NCBI GenBank assembly: GCA_964533785.1 | Contig: CAZHNG010000406.1 | Location: forward strand, 1-5,764 | Length of the DNA stretch: 5,764 nt | Reading direction: 5' to 3' | Origin: JANQRV01 sp964533785 | Lineage (GTDB): Bacteria > Bacteroidota > Bacteroidia > Chitinophagales > Saprospiraceae | Part shown: one piece after another, positions 4,335-5,764 of the stretch | How the letters are laid out: each line of letters starts with the position of its first letter | Numbering within the stretch: position 1 is the first letter of the stretch | The notes under the pieces: generated by a model | Told to the model about the DNA's origin: nothing | The model's database searches: none | What the model saw: the letters and a program-made list of their open reading frames with translations, nothing else | Position numbers and translations under genes: made by a program

Positions 4335-5666
4335 TTATTCGCGGCGGGACGTGTTTGTTCCGATCGTATCCGCCAGTCCTTCTCCCAAAAGGTTAAACAT
4401 AGAAACAGTCAAAAAAATAGCTATGCCGGGAAATAGTGCCAACCACCATGCTTTGGTAGCAGACCTGGCTTCGTTCAATTGACGTCCCCAGGTTACTTCT
4501 TCAAGCGGCAGGCCAAAACCCAGAAAGGAAAGGTAAGCCTCGATCAGTATGGCATTGGCAACTCCAAAGGCAATAGCTACCAAAACCGGCCCCAGGGCAT
4601 TGGGCAGAGCATGAAAAAACAGCAATCGCCAGTGAGTGAATCCCAATGTTTTTCCGGCTTGAATATATTCTAGCTCCCGGATCTTCAGCAGCTCTGCCCG
4701 TACAAACCGGGCAATTCCCGTCCAGCCTATTAACCCGATGATCACCATAATATTAAAAATGGAACGGCTTTGTAGCAAAGGTATGATGGCGAGTATGAGC
4801 AATAAGCCAGGAATCGAATTTATGACTTCTATTACCCGCATAATAAGTAAGTCCAGCGCCAGATTAAACCTTCGGTGTAGTATCCTCCGCTTTTCCAGAT
4901 AGTCCGATAAATACTTGACAGCTAGATAGATCAGTATGATAAAAACCAGCCCGGTTCCCCACTTCATTAGCCAGCCAATGCTGACCGGTTGGTAATTAAT
5001 CCATGCCGAGAGCCAGAAACTCCCCAGGACAATACCCACTATGCTTAAGCATAATCTTATAATGGAAATACGATATTGATTGTCACCATAAAAACCTGCA
5101 ATGCCGCCTACCAGAGTACCGATGATAAAAGCAATACCCATAGCCATAATACCTATAATAAGAGCAATTCTATTGCCGGCAATCAATCCCGCTGTTACAT
5201 CTTTCCCAATCTGGTTGGTACCGAGCCAATGCCTGAATTGTAAAGATTCAATATTTTGCTTTTTGAAAGGATGGGCAAACTGCATGTTTTTGGGGTCGAT
5301 CGTTGTAGCGGCATAGGGAATGGGCGGCCATACCACCCAATCGTAGTTTTCGCCGTACCAATCCTTATTCATAAAGGCCGTAGTTGGATCCTTTAGACCG
5401 ATCTTTGTAGCTATTTCATCGGCCACCGGGAAATAGGTCGTTGTATTTATTTTACAAACAAGAGGTTTATCATTGGCAATAAAATCAGCAAAAATGGCAA
5501 TAAAAACGAGCAAATACAGCAGTCGCAAGGACCAGACTGCTAATTTATGCCCGCGAAATTTCTTCCAAAAGATCGCTCCCCTCCCCTTGGACATCCCGCT
5601 AGATGACAGATTTTTCAACCTTTTTTTTCCTATGATCATATCAATTGAACTTTTGACGCTAGACAC
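4335..5666 (-). CDS. ABC transporter permease, OppC/DppC type
   Basis: A 443-residue inner-membrane subunit of a peptide/nickel-type ABC importer. An N-terminal segment with a basic FWKKFRGHKLAV (33-44) leads to TM1 (about 47-64). A long periplasmic loop (65-145) has YFPV (78-81) and WPPIPY (113-118). HWLGTNQIGKDV (146-157) is the usual entry to the transport core, followed by TMs at about 167-192. GFYGD (191-195) would normally run straight into the DxLxMRxxExxxSIPGLLL segment, found here at 272-290; about 75 residues with two extra hydrophobic stretches (about 203-223 and 236-254) are inserted. The coupling EAA loop is QAGKTLGFTHWRLLFFHALP (336-355), the contact with the ATPase. SFLGFG (380-385) and a final TM (about 408-427) complete it. 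The annotated start is GTG at 5666, with an in-frame stop eleven codons upstream; ATG codons at 5639 (Met10) and 5594 (Met25) are alternatives. Normal OppC proteins are around 300 residues. Partner genes are not in view; substrate unknown, peptides most likely. Confidence 0.93.
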   Translation of the reverse strand: MSSVKSSIDMIIGKKRLKNLSSSGMSKGRGAIFWKKFRGHKLAVWSLRLLYLLVFIAIFADFIANDKPLVCKINTTTYFPVADEIATKIGLKDPTTAFMNKDWYGENYDWVVWPPIPYAATTIDPKNMQFAHPFKKQNIESLQFRHWLGTNQIGKDVTAGLIAGNRIALIIGIMAMGIAFIIGTLVGGIAGFYGDNQYRISIIRLCLSIVGIVLGSFWLSAWINYQPVSIGWLMKWGTGLVFIILIYLAVKYLSDYLEKRRILHRRFNLALDLLIMRVIEVINSIPGLLLILAIIPLLQSRSIFNIMVIIGLIGWTGIARFVRAELLKIRELEYIQAGKTLGFTHWRLLFFHALPNALGPVLVAIAFGVANAILIEAYLSFLGFGLPLEEVTWGRQLNEARSATKAWWLALFPGIAIFLTVSMFNLLGEGLADTIGTNTSRRE

Positions 5667-5700
5667 TACCTGCCCACCTGGCGGGGACGCTAGATTCTAG
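5655..5700. repeat. Short direct repeat and hairpin at the permease start
   Basis: GACGCTAGA occurs at 5655-5663 and again at 5686-5694, 31 bases apart. Between them CCTGCC (5669-5674) pairs with GGCGGG (5680-5685) around a five-base loop, with one G-T wobble. The 11-base palindrome CTAGATTCTAG follows at 5690-5700. The patch is GC-rich compared with its surroundings and covers the GTG start, so it could affect translation or be a small dispersed repeat. Confidence 0.4.
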
Positions 5701-5764
5701 ACAACAAACCGCTGATATTCAATGGATATCAATTTTTCAGCATAAATAAATTTCCCTTGATTAT
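5697..5764 (-). CDS. Possible C-terminal end of an upstream gene (partial)
   Basis: Reading in from the right edge on the minus strand, one frame is open for 21 codons and ends in TAG (5699 down to 5697), with a mixed polar and hydrophobic composition ending YQRFVV. The other two frames stop within this stretch. If real, its stop lies 30 bases before the permease GTG, a spacing that fits an operon. An open run this short is not significant alone and I recognise no family. An alternative is a leader region; the imperfect palindrome GATAT (5714-5718)/ATATC (5726-5730) lies here. Confidence 0.22.
   Translation of the reverse strand, partial: NQGKFIYAEKLISIEYQRFVV

Noticed and set aside
4174..4482. 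102-codon plus-strand frame overlapping the small lipoprotein and permease end
   Set aside because: It lacks any motif and overlaps two genes with clear signals; it is a shadow frame.

Overview
The window looks like a chromosomal segment from a Bacteroidota bacterium. The evidence is a moderately AT-rich sequence with weak Shine-Dalgarno sites, copies of the Bacteroidota -7 promoter motif TAnnTTTG, a DUF4920 lipoprotein, a small basic lipoprotein, and an OppC-type permease with the long extra loop I associate with this phylum. Genus cannot be set from the sequence. No mobile element, CRISPR array, tRNA or rRNA is visible.

Layout, left to right. Positions 1-498 hold no convincing gene but several inverted repeats and one promoter-like box. 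An HD-domain phosphohydrolase (499-1092, -) follows. After a 275-base gap comes a DUF4920 lipoprotein (1368-1874, -). This is divergent, across 200 bases, from the most distinctive gene: an exported protein with MORN repeats joined to a caspase-type cysteine protease (2075-3568, +). That gene converges on an HU DNA-binding protein (3674-3946, -), with a strong hairpin terminator between them. HU is divergent from a 71-residue lipoprotein (4116-4331, +); the region between carries two opposed -7 boxes and an 11-base perfect inverted repeat. The lipoprotein ends three bases from the stop of an ABC transporter permease (4335-5666, -). The right edge may hold the last codons of another minus-strand gene.

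The genes do not form an obvious pathway. Four of six act at or beyond the inner membrane (two lipoproteins, the exported protease, the permease); HU and the HD enzyme are cytoplasmic. No multi-gene operon is demonstrated here, although the permease probably belongs to a transporter whose other subunits lie outside the window. The best candidates for new biology are the exported MORN-caspase, with two Cys-x4-Cys headed MORN blocks and an EF-hand-like loop, and the HU/lipoprotein intergenic region with its alternative hairpins. I see no clear evidence of a complete novel multi-gene system.
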